From: Ahaetulla prasina
Lineage: Eukaryota; Chordata; Lepidosauria; Squamata; Colubridae
Length of the DNA stretch: 64,000 bases
Assembly: GCF_028640845.1 (NCBI RefSeq)
Contig: NC_080540.1
Span: forward strand, 233,520,794-233,584,793
Direction of reading: 5' to 3'
A program made the position numbers and the translations under genes. Below the pieces are notes generated by a model, which worked only from the letters and a program-made list of their open reading frames with translations, was not told the origin of the DNA and made no database searches. This document shows, piece by piece, positions 1 to 12,858 of the stretch (its first letter is position 1; each line of letters starts with the position of its first letter).

Positions 1-86
1 TCAAGAGATACCACAACTGTACAATCAAAACTCTAACTCTGTTTTATGTGGACTGTAGGACTTTGTGGTGTATCAAGCCTCTAGGG

Positions 87-231
87 CAGCCAAATTCGCG
101 GCCTGTGGGTCGGATGCGTCATGTGATCATGGGCTGGATGTGTCACATGCCCTCGCACAGTTTAGTGAAGGGGGAAAAAGTTGTGATACGTCATGTGATG
201 CCACCATGACGACGCAAGTTTGACACCCCTG
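87..231 (-). mobile_element. Short non-autonomous hAT-type element, family 1
   Basis: A 145-bp element flanked by a perfect 8-bp direct repeat, CTCTAGGG, at 79-86 and 232-239. An 8-bp TSD is the hallmark of hAT transposases. The right end reads TTTGACACCCCTG, the family terminus; the left terminus is degenerate. Related copies lie at 10893, 12859, 19175 and 62271; this one is in the opposite orientation to the copy at 12859. It has no coding capacity, so it depended on a transposase supplied in trans. Confidence 0.85.
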
Positions 232-239
232 CTCTAGGG

Positions 240-637
240 AATCCCAGGTCAAGAAACAGACAAGGATTCCAGAATGCCATTTAATTGTTCTGCATATAGC
301 AGCAGAATCTTGAAAGTCTATCCAAAAACTCCAGTGCCATTTTATGGAATGTGCTGAATATTTGCTTACATATGTTATGAATCAGATAGTCTTTTGCTAT
401 TCCTATACTTCTTTTTTGTTTCTACATTAATCTGTTATTTTTTAAAAAAAGAGTATTTATGAATTTTATTTGTATATGTTTATACAATTTAGTATGCAAA
501 TATTTTCAATATTTTCTCTATAAATAGGCATTCATCTTAAAATACACAAGTATGAGTCTATGATTCTATGTTTATATGTATTTAAGTACATTTCCATCAT
601 TTCTCCCTCTAATCTATCATCATCTCTATCTATCCCT
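240..637. other. AT-rich non-repetitive DNA
   Basis: AT-rich sequence with no recognisable gene or repeat family. Confidence 0.5.
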
Positions 638-1392
<755 letters not shown>

Positions 1393-1575
1393 GCTAAGTA
1401 GTTAAGGAATGAGGCTTAGACTAGGAACACCCAAGTTCAAATTCACCTTCAGTCCTTGTAGCTCCCTAAATGAGTTTAGTAGTTCACATTATCTTCCAGG
1501 TAAGCCCATATCACAAGGTCGTTGAGGAGAAATATTGGAGGATGGAGAATTGAACTGGAGAAAAAGTGAGGTATA
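1393..1575 (+). mobile_element. Diverged tRNA-derived SINE remnant
   Basis: The order of blocks resembles an old lizard/snake SINE: a B-box-like AAGTTCAAATTC near 1432, a 'gtagctccc...gagttt' body, then a 'cacaaggtcgttgaggag' block near 1512 matching the 'cacagggttgttgtggg' block seen more clearly at 57096. Heavily mutated. It could be a chance resemblance. Confidence 0.4.
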
Positions 1576-3040
1576 AATTCAATAAATTAAAGACCAAGAG
1601 CTTAAACCGTGACTGACTAGCACTTGGCAATCAATATAATTTTTTTCGGTCTAGTCATCATATGCCTTTGCACCTTGCACCATTTGCAATATCTGAACAC
1701 TTCTCAAGGATAGCTTCAGGTAAACATGTTGTAGGGTTTAAAGTAATCAATGGTTACCCACATCTTCGGGCTAAGTATGACAACCTAAAGGTTTGCAGGT
1801 AATTTGAAGCTGGTCCTCCAGGCATAATTGCTCCTTGCCTCTCTTTGTTATGGGAATCCACTTGAACTTGTTCTTTCAGAAGGAAAGCAAATCTCAGTTT
1901 AGGTTGAATCTTAGTTCCTGAATCCACTTTCCAGTTTATCCATAGCACCTCTACCTTGCCTAGTTTTGATTTCACGTTATTCTCCTTTATCTAGTTCATT
2001 ATCACTTAGACCTTTCTCAGGGATACCAATAGGAGTGATATAATCTCAATAAATTACTGGAAAAGGTGCTTGTATGGTTATGATAAATATGTCAATAAAC
2101 TTCAAATTTGCCTTGTATATGAGACTAATGTAAAAATGATTATTTTATAAACAATGTGAGAAGTGTAACATCTTCCTACTCTTCAACAGACTATACACAG
2201 GCTGTTCTGTTCATAAACTGTATTCTTGTGTATTTTTATACAATGCTTTAGGGTAGTTCCTAAATATATAAGGTTTCATAAATGCAGGCCTTCCTGTCCA
2301 TAGTGGCCAGATTGAATTTTCACTTTCAGTCATTTTATCAAATGATCCCCATCTGAAGTTAATGAAACAAAGAGATTGAGTGCAGGGAAGAGATTGACTT
2401 AATATAACAGAGCTGAATTAGATAAAAAGGGAGGAAGGAGATCTGCAATTACAGATTGACAAGTTGTTTTAATATCCACTAATGCAAGTCTGGAGCAGCT
2501 GGATTAATTAAGTAATATGGTGAAAGCAACCTTGGTTGTTATGAATTTCAGCATACCATAGGGGTTCAGTGAGGCCGGCGGGCTTAAAAGTGCAACTTCT
2601 GACCATACAAAAGTGCTGGGATTGATAATTATCGATTATCGTGGGTCTCTTGCAGTGATTTGAAAGGGCTGGCTTAAAAAGGAGGGGTGAAAATAGGCTT
2701 TAAGATTAGCAGGACTGTAAAATCTCGTAGAAATTGGTCCTTGAGAGTATTACACAGAACAGGACTGAATCTCTTGCTACTGGCAATGGTTTGTTCCTTA
2801 GCACATTTATGAAAGCTAACCAGAGAGTCCACTTCAAGGTTGAAAATGGATGGGGGTGTACCATTATTCATTTTCTAGAAAACAAGCCAGGGCATTTTAA
2901 AAGGTTGTTTCACAAAAACTGGTTCAGAATAATAAACAATCAAACAGAATAAAAGATAAAAAGTAAGTAAAAAGTAAAGGAGAGGAGAAAGGAAGGAAGG
3001 ATCTGCTGATAAAAAACATGTAATTGTTTGAGTTCCATTG
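1576..3040. other. Non-repetitive DNA, no gene seen
   Basis: No repeat family or convincing exon recognised. The part around 2530-2870 is less AT-rich and has a short inverted motif (attatCGATtatcg near 2628). Confidence 0.5.
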
Positions 3041-3048
3041 AAGCTTAT

Positions 3049-4685
3049 ACGATAAAATCGTTCAGCTTCGGGACGGTTTGGACCAAAATTGCAGTGGCCC
3101 AGGTGAGGCGTCCAAGGGTGGTCTTGGTGATATTTTATGGGATGAGTTTGACCCTGTGGCTCCCGAGGACATGGACAGGTTGTTGGGTAGGTTGAATGCC
3201 ACCACATGTTTACTGGACCCGTGCCCCTCCTGGCTGGTGCTGGCCACCCAGGAGGTGACACGAGGCTGGCTCCAGGCAATTACGGGCGCTTCCTTGGTGG
3301 AGGGAGTCTTCCCGGCCGCCTTGAAAGAGGCGGTGGTGAGACCCCTCCTCAAGAAGCCTGCCTTGGACCCAGCTGTTTTAGGTAATTATCGTCCGGTCTC
3401 CAACCCGCCGCGGCGAAGGTTGTAGAAATATGGTGGCATATCAGTTTCCTTACACCTGGATGAAACTGTCTATCTAGACCCGTTCCAGTCCGGTTTCCGG
3501 CCCGGTTACAGCACGGAGACGGCTTTGGTCGCGTTGGTGGATGATCTCTGGAGGGCCAGGGATAGGGGGTGTTCCTCTGCCCTGGTCCTATTAGACCTCT
3601 CAGCGGCTTTTGATACCATCGACCATGGTATCCTGCTGCGCCGGTTGGAGGATTGGGAGTGGGAGGCACCGTTTATCGGTGGTTCTCCTCCTATCTCTCC
3701 GATCGGTCGCAGACGGTGTTGACGGGGGCAGAGGTCGGCCCGAGGCGCCTCACTTGTGGGGTGCCGCGGGGTCGATTCTCTCGCCTTTGTTCAACATCTA
3801 TATGAAGCCGCTGGGTGAGATCATCAGTGGCTTCGTGTGAGGTACCAGCTGTCGCTGATGACACCCAGCTGTACTTTTCACACGGGCCACCCCAATGAAG
3901 CTATTGAAGTGCTGTCCCGGTGTCTGGAAGCCGACGGGTCTGGATGGGGAGAAACAGGCTCAAGCTCAATCCCTCCAAGACAGAGTGGCTGTGGATGCGG
4001 CATCCCGGTACAGTCAGCTGCAACCGCGGCTGACTGTTGAAGCAGTCATTGGCCCCGACGGAGAGGGTGCGTAACTTGGGCGTCCTCCTGGATGAGCGGC
4101 TGTCCTTTGAAGATCATTTGGCGGCCGTCTCCAGGAGAGCTTTTACCAGGTTCGCCTGGTACGCCAGTTGCGCCTTTCTGGACGGGATGCCCTATGCACG
4201 GTCACTCACGCCCTCGTGACGTCTCGCCTGGATTACTGCAATGCTCTCTACATGGGGCTCCCTTGAAGGGCATCCGGAGACTGCAGTTAGTCCAGAATGC
4301 GGCTGCGGGTGATAGAAGGAGCCCTCGTGGCTCCCGGGTGACACCTATCCTGCGCAGACTGCACTGGCTACCTGTGGCCTTCGGGTGCGCTTCAAGGTGT
4401 TGGTGACCACCTTTAAAGCGCTCCATGGCATAGGGCCGGGCTATTCTGGGACCGCCTTCTGCTACGAATACCTCTCACCGACCCGTGCGCTCTCACAGAG
4501 AGGGACTCCTCAGGGTGCCGTCAGCTAGGCAGTGCCGTCTGGCGACGCCCAGGGGAAGGGCCTTCTCTGTGGGGGCTCCCGCCCTCTGGAACGAGCTCCC
4601 CCCAGGACTTCGCCAACTCTCGGACCTTAGAACCTTCCGTCGTGAGCTTAAAACACACTTATTTAGGTGCGCAGGACTGGACTAG
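3049..4685 (+). pseudogene. L2 ORF2 C-terminal half (reverse transcriptase), broken
   Basis: Fragments in all three frames add up to the L2 reverse transcriptase and C-terminal domain. Visible are DEFDPVAPEDMDRLLGR (about 3147), EAVVRPLLKKP (3326), the motif A region [14 protein letters not shown] (3591), the end of motif B with FNIYMKPLGEI (3789), NLGVLLDERLSFEDHL (4073) and the C-terminal WNELPPGLRQLSDLRTFRRELKTHLF (4588). The frame changes near 3400, 3640-3720, 3840, 4030, 4200 and 4380, so it is long dead. It belonged to target-primed reverse transcription of the element's own RNA. No endonuclease domain remains because of the truncation. Confidence 0.85.
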
Positions 4686-4878
4686 GTTTTTTAGATTTTT
4701 AAATTTTTGAAATTTTAAATTTTATATTGATTTTAATTGGTTTTGGTAATCAGGCTGGTTAGAATAAGTTTTTTTATTTGTGTTTTAATCTGTATTTATA
4801 TGTCCTTTTATATGCCTGTTAACCGCCCTGAGTCCCTCGGGAGATAGGGCGGTATACAAATGTGATCAATACAATAAT
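3049..4878 (+). mobile_element. 5'-truncated L2-type LINE
   Basis: A 1.8-kb copy beginning inside ORF2 (frame reads YDKI-QLRDGLD near 3049). It ends in the L2 3' block CCGCCCTGAGTCCCTCGGGAG near 4824 followed by GGCGGTATACAAATG. Flanked by an 8-bp direct repeat AAGCTTAT at 3041-3048 and 4879-4886, the probable TSD. 5' truncation at insertion is usual for LINEs. Same family as the minus-strand copies at 23625, 28609 and 62404. Confidence 0.9.
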
Positions 4879-4907
4879 AAGCTTATGTTCAAATGTGGCC
4901 TATAGAG

Positions 4908-5042
4908 CAGGGGTTTCCAACCTTGGTCCCTTTAAGACTTGTGGACTTCAACTCCCAGAGTCCCTCAGCCAGCAAAGCTGGCTGAGGAACTCTGGGACAT
5001 GAAGTCCCCAAGTCTTAAAGGGACCAAGGTTGGAGACCCCTC
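4908..5042. mobile_element. Palindromic hAT-type MITE, family 2
   Basis: Long terminal inverted repeats (CAGGGGTTTCCAACCTTGG against its complement) cover nearly the whole element, giving a hairpin with a short GCCAGC/GCTGGC centre. A perfect 8-bp TSD CTATAGAG lies at 4900-4907 and 5043-5050. The copies at 17984 and 61178 share the 'TTTAAGACTTGTGGACTTCA' arm. Confidence 0.92.
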
Positions 5043-5050
5043 CTATAGAG

Positions 5051-6427
5051 TACAGTTTTATGCTTGTATAAATAAATAGGGTTTCTATGCTTTGATGTAT
5101 GTGTAAAAGCCTGTATGTTCAGGGTCTTGATTTGTATTCTCAAATTTCCAAGATTCTAATTCTACCAATTCTGGAATGATCTATTTGAAAGCGAAAGCAG
5201 TTTCGCCTTGATAAGCCTCTTCTTGGTGTTTTCCAAAATAACCTTGCAGTAAAAAATATTTTGTTTGCTTTATTAATTCAAAATGAAATCCAAAAGTAAA
5301 AGAGGTATGGATATTTCCTTTCCTCGCTTTGCATTTACAATTCCAGCTTCTGAAAGCTGTGGAATGTGATACGGGCCTGCAGCAGTTAAAAATGTTACAA
5401 TTCACATCAACAGGCCCAAAGCCTAATGTTTTATGCCTTCAGGAGATTTGAATAATTAACAGCTTAAACATAATATTGTAAGCATACATTTATAATGATC
5501 CTACCATGCTTAAATAAGACATTTAAGAAAAGCAATTTGATCTTATTCTTGATCACTTCCACTGTGGGGATGGCATACCAATGTTAACTATATTTGGGAG
5601 CAATTTCTAATTCCTATTGGTTTTATTGGCTTCAAAATGATTGTCTTCATTTAGGTTTATGCTTAAGCAAAGCAGTCTAGCACATCTACAAAAACACGTC
5701 GGAGCAGTAGAAGAACAGCAGATGGGCAGAACCAACATATTCATAAGAAAGATATTAAACAGACAGAGATTTGTAATGCTGTGGGATGAATAAATTAAGG
5801 AAGTCATAAAACATAATAAGCAACTGCATAATATATTTCCAAGAGTTATGGCAACTGTAAGCTGACGATGGGAAAGACAACTGGCAAAAACATATGTTTT
5901 CCTTCAAGACCAATAAGAGAACGGTAATTACTGATAGAATTGGGAAACTTTAGAGATACTTATCATCTCACAGTGCAAAAGTAACATTTTCCATGCTCGA
6001 GTTCATAACACAATAATTTTCTGAAATTACCACTTCATTTAAAGAAAGAGTTCGGGAATTCAGTGACAAAATGGCAGGGTGGATGGCATTGTAAAAGTAT
6101 ACTTAAATTTAGTTTATAGTCATGGTTTGTTTGGATAATGGGCCATAGTTCTCTAGTTACTTATTTTCTTTGTATGCTGCCAAGTTCCAGAAGCTCCAGG
6201 TAGCTCCAATCATTTGGCTTGAATGAGCCAGAATTCTGATCTGAAGCTTGTTAATGACTTTTATAATATTTTGTGCTATTTTAGGTCAATTCAATGTTTG
6301 AATTCATAGTTGCCTGCTATGTTTATATTAGGAAGAGAATGATCCATTTGTGTGAAGAGCTAGGAGATCTTAAGCAGAGATCTTCGTCTGGTTGCAATTT
6401 GTATCTGTGTCTGCAATTGATTCTATA
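5051..6427. other. Non-repetitive DNA, no gene seen
   Basis: AT-rich; no repeat family or convincing exon recognised. Short open frames here lack protein-like composition. Confidence 0.5.
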
Positions 6428-6664
6428 TGTAGCAATAGCACTAACAAATAGCACTTATATTCCCCTTCACAGTGCTTTACAGTCCTCTCTAAGCAGTTTA
6501 CAGAATCAGCAAATTGCCCCCAACAATCTGAGTCCTCATTTTACTGACCTCGGAAGGATGGAAGGATGAGTCAACCTTGAGCTAGTCAGGGTTGAGGAAT
6601 TGAACTCCTGGCAATGTGAGCAGAGCCTGCAATACTGCATTCTAACCACTGTGCCATCATGGCT
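6428..6664 (-). mobile_element. tRNA-derived SINE (GCTATT-tailed family)
   Basis: Read on the minus strand, a tRNA-like head (A-box region 'gatggcacagtggttag', B-box-like 'ggagttcaattcc') is followed by the body 'aaggttgactcatcc', 'aggtcagtaaaatgaggactcagatt' and the tail 'agtgctattgctacat'. It matches the plus-strand copy at 35318 and the relic at 61436. Transcription would be by RNA polymerase III from the internal boxes. Confidence 0.88.
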
Positions 6665-6978
6665 CATGTATCTATGTATGTATGCATGTACTGTATATGC
6701 AATGACTGGGAAATGTTATATCCAGCTGACACAGGGATATCTTTGAAAATGCAGTCATGGAACTGAAAAGACCAAAAGCTCAAACTTACTAGCTTTTCCA
6801 AGCAATGAAGTATTCCCAAATTATATCCTGAGATGTAGTCTTGTTTCCTCTTGCAAAAGTTATCTTGCCTGGGAGGTACTTTAAAACTTCCAAAAGATCC
6901 AAGTTTAATTGCTTTTGACAGAATGCAACAAACAGATTTGCAACACGATCAGCTTTGCTCAAGATACTTAGGCTAGAG

Positions 6979-8788
6979 CTGTGATGGCGAACCTATGGCA
7001 CGTGTGCCGGAAGTGGCACGCAAAGCCATTTCTCTGGGCATGCGGAGCCATCACCCGTTGTTCTTCCGGGTTCTGGTGCGCTGGCCACCTGGTTTTCATG
7101 TGCATGGGCGTGCCGGAAACAGGAAAAGCAGTCGCCCATTGCACATGTGTGCTATAGGAAGATGATCTTCCTTTTTCCAGAGTGCATATGCGCACCAGCC
7201 AGCTGGTCTGGCGTGAAGACCAGCCAAAAGATGCAGAGAGGGGATCCCAGTGGTCACTTCCTAAGGGAGCAGAGCAAGATAAGCCAGGGCTTCCCTCCCT
7301 CTCTGCTCGTGTGGGCTTCTTGTCCATTCCCAGGTAGTCTGGAGCACTGGTAGACCAGCAGCCAGTGAGGGTGGGGTGTTAGTGGTCTGCCTGAGCAGAT
7401 GACCACATGGCCGCTGTCCAAGCGGGGCTGAGACGCCCCTCTTGGCTCACTCCACCAGCCATGTGGGTCGCCCGGGCTGCATTCCTCCTGTGCAGCTGCA
7501 CTGCCCCGGAAGAGCAGCAGCAGCGACAGCTGCGGGGGGGGGGGGGAGGGAAGAGCGACTGGCTGGCTCAGGCACATAAGACAGCATTTTCTGGCAGGGC
7601 GGGCAGCTGCCCAGCCCGCAACTCCTTCCCCAGCCTATGGCCAGAGAGCCTGGCTCAGCTGGTGGTGCACCAGCAGGGATAAGGTGGGGGTGCTGTGCCA
7701 CCTACATTTGGCCTGTCGCCCAACCTCCACCACGCCTGCTGCCACCTGAAAACACTGTTGTCGTGATCTCCACTGCCTGGAGATCTCCACTGCCTCCCCA
7801 ATTCCAAAAACGGGGTATGGAGAGGCAAAGCAAGAGTATCATGGTTTCAGGCACTGTGCAGGAGGTATAAGACAAGGCAGCTGGGTGCTCTGCCTGCCCC
7901 TTCTCCAGACAACCTGCGGGTGCAAAGTGACGTGCCGCTTCCAGGCCAGTTTGGGCAGGGACCTGAGAGCCACGTGGGGACGGCTCACCCAAAAGAACTA
8001 CGACAGAGCTTTGCAGCTTTTATCTGCCGGCTCCTCCTCCTCTCCCCTTCCCCTTCCCCTTCCCCTTTCAGCAGTGCACTGTTTGGTACTGTTTGGAAAA
8101 CCACTGGGCCAGGCCGGGCAGCAATTCCCAGGTAGGTACCCCAGTCGAGGAGGCTCAGCATGTATCCTGCGGCTTGCATAAACTGCTGCCACCCCTTTCA
8201 AAATAACCACCCAGCGCTTCCCTTGGTTGCCCAGGGCTGGCAAGCGGCTCTTCTTCTGAGAAGGAGGGGGGAAGAGGCAGGTGCACCAGCAGAGATGGAC
8301 TTTGGTTGCTCGTTTTGATGCAGCTCCGAAACCTTGCTTGGGCTCCTCCCCTCTGGGTGCCAGGCTTCCCAGCAAGCCCCCTGAGCCTTTGCTGCCTTGG
8401 TTGGAACCTGATTCTGGAAGCAGCCTGGGGAAGCATGGAAGTCGGGACCCGGTTGGCGAAGCGGGCACTGTGCAGGGGGCATAAGGTAAAGCGCTGTCAC
8501 CCAAAAATACAGGTGCCATGATCTCGGCAAGCGTTTTCAGGTGGCAGCACTGTGATCCCCTCCCCAAATCCAAAAACGGGACGTGTGGAGGCCAAAAAAG
8601 TGCATTGCATTTCAGGCGGCAAATCTAGTCTGGAGGGAAGAAAAAGTGAGTCTGTAGAGAAGGAGGAGGAGGGCACGCAGCTCTGCAATGTGCATTTCCA
8701 GGGAGGAAAGCGTTTTTGGGCGGCAGCATGGATTCACTTGCGCGCTCGGACTTTTGGCACCCAACGCCAAAAAGGTTTACCATCACTG
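6979..8788. mobile_element. Long GC-rich non-autonomous hAT-type element
   Basis: Bounded by TIR-like ends (left CTGTGATGGCGAACCTATGG; right CCAAAAAGGTTTACCATCACTG) and by a perfect 8-bp TSD GGCTAGAG at 6971-6978 and 8789-8796. The 1,810-bp interior is much more GC-rich than its surroundings and has no recognisable transposase. It contains a G13 run (7535), a pyrimidine block (CCCCTT)n (8040-8068), and two diverged copies of a segment with 'cctccccaa(a)t(t)ccaaaaacggg' at about 7793 and 8561. The many overlapping open frames here are a by-product of GC content. Confidence 0.87.
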
Positions 8789-8914
8789 GGCTAGAGCAAT
8801 GGTACAGTGATTGTCATCTGAAATGACTCAGCTGCACATTGCTTTGCCTGTGATTGACTTCAGGCAAAACAAAGTCTTTGTGGAAGGACAGGTCCCATTT
8901 TTGAGGAGATGAAT

Positions 8915-9318
8915 TCAGAGCGTAGTACGTAAAATTATTCACTACAATATCCTACCTGTCAATGACTACTTCAGCTTCAACCACAACAATACAAGAGCAC
9001 ACAACTTAAGATAAACCGCACCAAACTTGATTGCAGGAAATACGACTTCAGCAACAGAGTGGTCAATGCTGGGAATGCACTACCTGACTCTGTGGTTTCT
9101 TCCCCAAACCCCCAAAACTTTAACCTTAGACTATCTACTGTTGACCTCACCCCATTCCTAAGAGGTCTGTAAGGGGCGTGCATAAGTGCACCAACGTGCC
9201 TACCGCCCCTTCCTAATGTCCCCCTTTTATTTGTAACCATTTCATGTATTAATAACCATGTTTATATCTATATCTGTTATCTAATACATGCTTGACAAAA
9301 TAAATAAATAAAACAAAA
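8915..9318 (+). mobile_element. LINE-B (CR1-group) 3' end fragment
   Basis: Translates in pieces to the ORF2 C-terminus seen at 49000-49165 (NDYFSFNHNNTRAHN; end block LTPFLRGL at about 9145-9170). It is followed by the shared 3' UTR 'GGCGTGCATAAGTGCACCA' and the tail GACAAAATAAATAAATAAA. Strongly 5'-truncated, with frameshifts. Confidence 0.88.
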
Positions 9319-10884
9319 AAAAATACTTTTAGGCAAAGTAAACCAGACACTTCTGGCAACAGCTGCTACAGGGGAAGAAGATAATAGCAAAAATGCAGCA
9401 GTGTAGAACTGGCAGCTCCAGAAGGACTGTTTCATACTTTCTTCTATGATTCAACTTATTTCTGGATGCAGTGGGCACATTATTCAATTCCCAGAATTTT
9501 AAGACTCAATTGTCAGTCCAGTAGATGTCTGTAAATGTCATGGAGAGGGAAACCATTTTGGACTTTGTCTCAGGTAGCAATGTATCTCAGGCCAAACTTC
9601 ACAAAACTGTGTAGCTGGTGCCCAGATTGAATTGATTGATTTAAAGGAATGTTAAGACATGAGTGCACCACACCACAAGCTTTTTAAAAGAACAGAATGG
9701 TTTGAAGCTAAGTTAGGTTACATAGCTTCCACTTATAGTTAAATACTGGAAAGGAATTAGCTATTCCGAAAAATATGCTTCTTCTATTTTCAGATCAAAA
9801 TGTACTTTTATCACTGTGGTAAAAGTCTTTTTTTTTTATATCTCTAGAGAACCCAACCTTTTAATGGGGCACTTGTGGCAGAATGTTATTTTTCCAAAAC
9901 TCATATTTTATTGTACAATTGTAGGTTTAGTCTCATTGATGTAATGCAACTAAAATATTTTTTCCATGTTCTCATTCCCCCTGGTCCACTTCTGTGCGCA
10001 AGGAAATCAGATGGAAGATATCAACAGATTGCTAGGATTTGAAGCATTGCTTTTTCAATGAACTGAGCACAGTGCCTGTCCAGGCTATTGATTCGCCAAG
10101 CAGGTTTTACTTATAGTTGCTTGCATGCATGATATAACTTCCTATCGGTGGGGTTTTTCAGAAGAAAAAAAAAAGCAACTTTTTCTACAGAAGTAAATGA
10201 AGCAAATATTGTTCCCTGGAGGAAACAGGACGACGTGTATCCACAGGTCCCTTCTGGCATTAAAAAAAAAAGAGAGTATGTTATTGCTACCTATACCAGA
10301 AAATATAGATGCTGACAAATAATTTTTAGATACTTTTGCTGAGTAGCACAGACTTTATGAACAAAGCCGAAGTCTTATAATACATGTTTTAAAATGGGCA
10401 ATAATCCCAGAAGTGATGTTTGTTGAATTGGAATAATATTTATATAACTTTGCACAGAACTCTCAAGCTTGGTGACTCCAACATCGCAGTCATGATGTCT
10501 TATATGTTCCCTGTATACTATCATAATTTATGGTCTCCAAGCAAGATCTGATTGTTGTCAAACAGTGGTGCTAATGGATAAGTCAACTCCATTTTACTTT
10601 TGCAAATCCCATAAACCAAATTAACAAGTTAACAAAATTATGTACTGAATGTTATGCTGTTTGTCTGTATACTAAGGTGTATGTTTGTAAAATTCATAAA
10701 AAAATTGAAGTATCAGAGGATCATAAATTTGGAGATATTTACAATTAAGAACGAAAGTAGAAGACATAGAAATCATTGAGATGAGCTATTTATCAATAGT
10801 TTCTTTCAATGTAACTAAAGCTGAAAGAAACTCATCACTCTTGTCTTAATAATAATAATCATCATCAATAATCACTGTTACACA
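9319..10884. other. Non-repetitive DNA, no gene seen
   Basis: AT-rich, with poly-A/T runs at 9316, 9830, 10168 and 10262 and a (TAA)n patch at 10847. No repeat family or exon recognised. Confidence 0.5.
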
Positions 10885-10892
10885 AATTATAC

Positions 10893-11001
10893 CAGGGGTG
10901 TCAAACTCGTGTCACACCGGTGTTGTCACGGTGGTTTTTTCCCCTTTGCTAAACCGGGCATGGGTATGGCCATCGTGTGGGATGCGACTTTGACAGCCCT
11001 G
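10893..11001 (+). mobile_element. Short non-autonomous hAT-type element, family 1
   Basis: Starts CAGGGGTGTCAAACTCG and ends GACAGCCCTG, flanked by AATTATAC (10885-10892) and GATTATAC (11002-11009), a 7/8 match TSD. 109 bp, no coding capacity. Confidence 0.9.
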
Positions 11002-11191
11002 GATTATACCTTAATCATAAGCATTCCTCTGACTCAATGTACTATGGAATTGCTTCTGTTCTGTGAGATCTGCTCTGTGAGATCTTAGGAGACATTGAAA
11101 ACTTTTCAGCATTATATCTACCTTCTCTCATAAAGCGGGCTCATGGGAGTTCAGCTCACCACTCATATCCTTTAAGTTCTGAGAAAGAGCT

Positions 11192-11549
11192 ATTATTATT
11201 TATTTATTTATTTTATTTATTTATTTATTAATTGCATTTGTATACCGCCTTTCTCCCGAAGGACTCAGGGCTGTTAACAGCCAATTTAAAAGATACAATA
11301 AATACACATTAAAAACAGACTAAAAAATTATATAAATAGTGGCCAAAAATATTAAAAAACTAAATAATACAAAAAACTAAAACCCCATTTAAAATTACTT
11401 AATCAGGCTAGCCCAGCTCGATGGAATAAAAGAGTCTTCAGCTCACGGCGGAAGGTCCGAAGGTTGGGGAGTTGGCGAAGCCCCGGGGGGCAGCTCGTTC
11501 CAGAGGGCAGGAGCCCCCACAGAGAAGGCCCTACCCCTGGGGGTCGCCA
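11192..11549 (-). mobile_element. L2-type LINE 3' end, 5'-truncated
   Basis: Begins with the reversed tail (TTTATT)n, then ATACCGCCTTTCTCCCGAAGGACTCAGGGC, the L2 3' block. It continues into ORF2 C-terminal codons (reverse complement of WNELPPGL... and RTFR-ELK near 11430-11520). The boundary at the coding end is at about 11549. Confidence 0.88.
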
Positions 11550-12360
11550 TTTATGGGACATGCATTGATTCTCACACCTTCTGTAAAATGAGATTTTCTT
11601 TTGTCACCATATTCCATATTCCTTTATTTGCAGAAAACAAAATGTACATCAGTACATGCTATGTACTATACTTCCTGGCTGGTAGAATTGGGCTTCTAGC
11701 ATACTGACTTGCAAAATAATCTCTGAATCTGAAATCCTACATTACATAGAATGCTTGGGACAAAGCTTTGTATGCATTGATTGCATACAGCCAAAATTTT
11801 CCATAACTGACTAATACTTTGCTTCCCATTCACACACATGTTTTCCTCAGAGGCAGAAATGGATGTAACAACTGATTATGTGTGGAACATCTTTGGTTCA
11901 AAACACAGTAAAAAATTCCAAACTAATCTGCAATGGGACCATGTCAGCGGAATTCCGAAAAGCAAATTTCTGATTGATTCTTCATCCAGGTGTAATTGAT
12001 TTAATTTGTAGAGATTCCAAAGGAGCTAATTTTTGACTGGACTGTCTTTGAAACTCACAGCTGATTTCAGGTAAGACTTGTAGATTTTACCTGATGTTGG
12101 TTAATTAAGAGCTATTTTGTTTTGGTGTGATGTAAAATCAGGCTTTGTTAAATTTTAGACTCTCTTCCTTATTCTTAAAGTTGTTGGGATGTTAATAGAT
12201 CTCAATACCTTCTCTAGGCAGTTATACATGATATTTTGCATTATTGCAAGTACTTGTGTGGTTTTAAATTGAATCCTGTGCTATTATGTAGCAGTGCATG
12301 TTCAGCTGCACTGATTTTCTAAGTTATCTTAGTCAACAATAACTTTTTATGTTATTTTAC
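11550..12360. other. Non-repetitive DNA, no gene seen
   Basis: No repeat family or exon recognised. Confidence 0.5.
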
Positions 12361-12650
12361 TCAAGTGTTAATTCTCTGTTTTGTAGTTCCAATATATATC
12401 TGTCTGTAGCTGCAAAACATGCAGTAAACCCTTGATGGTGATAGTGGATTTCTACCATGCTTAGGTGATTGAAAAACACCTAAGGTATCTACAATTGTTT
12501 TGTAGATACTTTTAAAATTGTGTTTCTCTGATAATTTTCCAATTTGGACTGTAACTTTCCCAATATAAGGCAGAAACATCTTTCCTACTGAGAGTGGTCT
12601 TAACCTTAGATGTATATATGCCTTTATTTTTAAACAGGCTACCAAATAAT
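12361..12650 (-). pseudogene. Penelope-like element ORF fragment (GIY-YIG endonuclease start)
   Basis: The minus-strand frame reads FLPYIGKVTVQIGKLSEKHNF, then SPSRVYCMFCSYRQIYIGTTKQRINT. The VY-x9-YIG-x2-x-R pattern is the start of the GIY-YIG endonuclease domain of Penelope-like retroelement proteins, preceded by the linker after the reverse-transcriptase thumb. The domain is cut off after about 95 residues, and no RT remains. It is a different subfamily from the element at 21.4-27.5 kb (YIGTTKQRINT here, YIGQTNRRISA there). Confidence 0.8.
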
Positions 12651-12858
12651 TAGATCATGGTCTATTAACCTGGAAGCTCATCTCTATTGGAAAGTTGAGT
12701 TTTGGTCATATAAAATTAATGAATAAGGATCAACTCAGAAAACCAATAGAGAAAGTATGAAGTAATGGGTTGAGGGGAAGACTGGGAAAATGAGGACTGA
12801 AGGTACTTGATGAGATCCTAATAAAGAGTAAGAAGTTTAACAAGCAAAGGCAATATAA

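Noticed and set aside
7000..8790. Dense overlapping open frames up to 191 codons, possible GC-rich gene or CpG promoter
   Set aside because: No domain or consistent frame; the block is a hAT-type element with a TSD, and GC content explains the frames.
7401..9240. Minus-strand 87-codon frame at 8977-9240
   Set aside because: Antisense shadow of the LINE-B 3' end.
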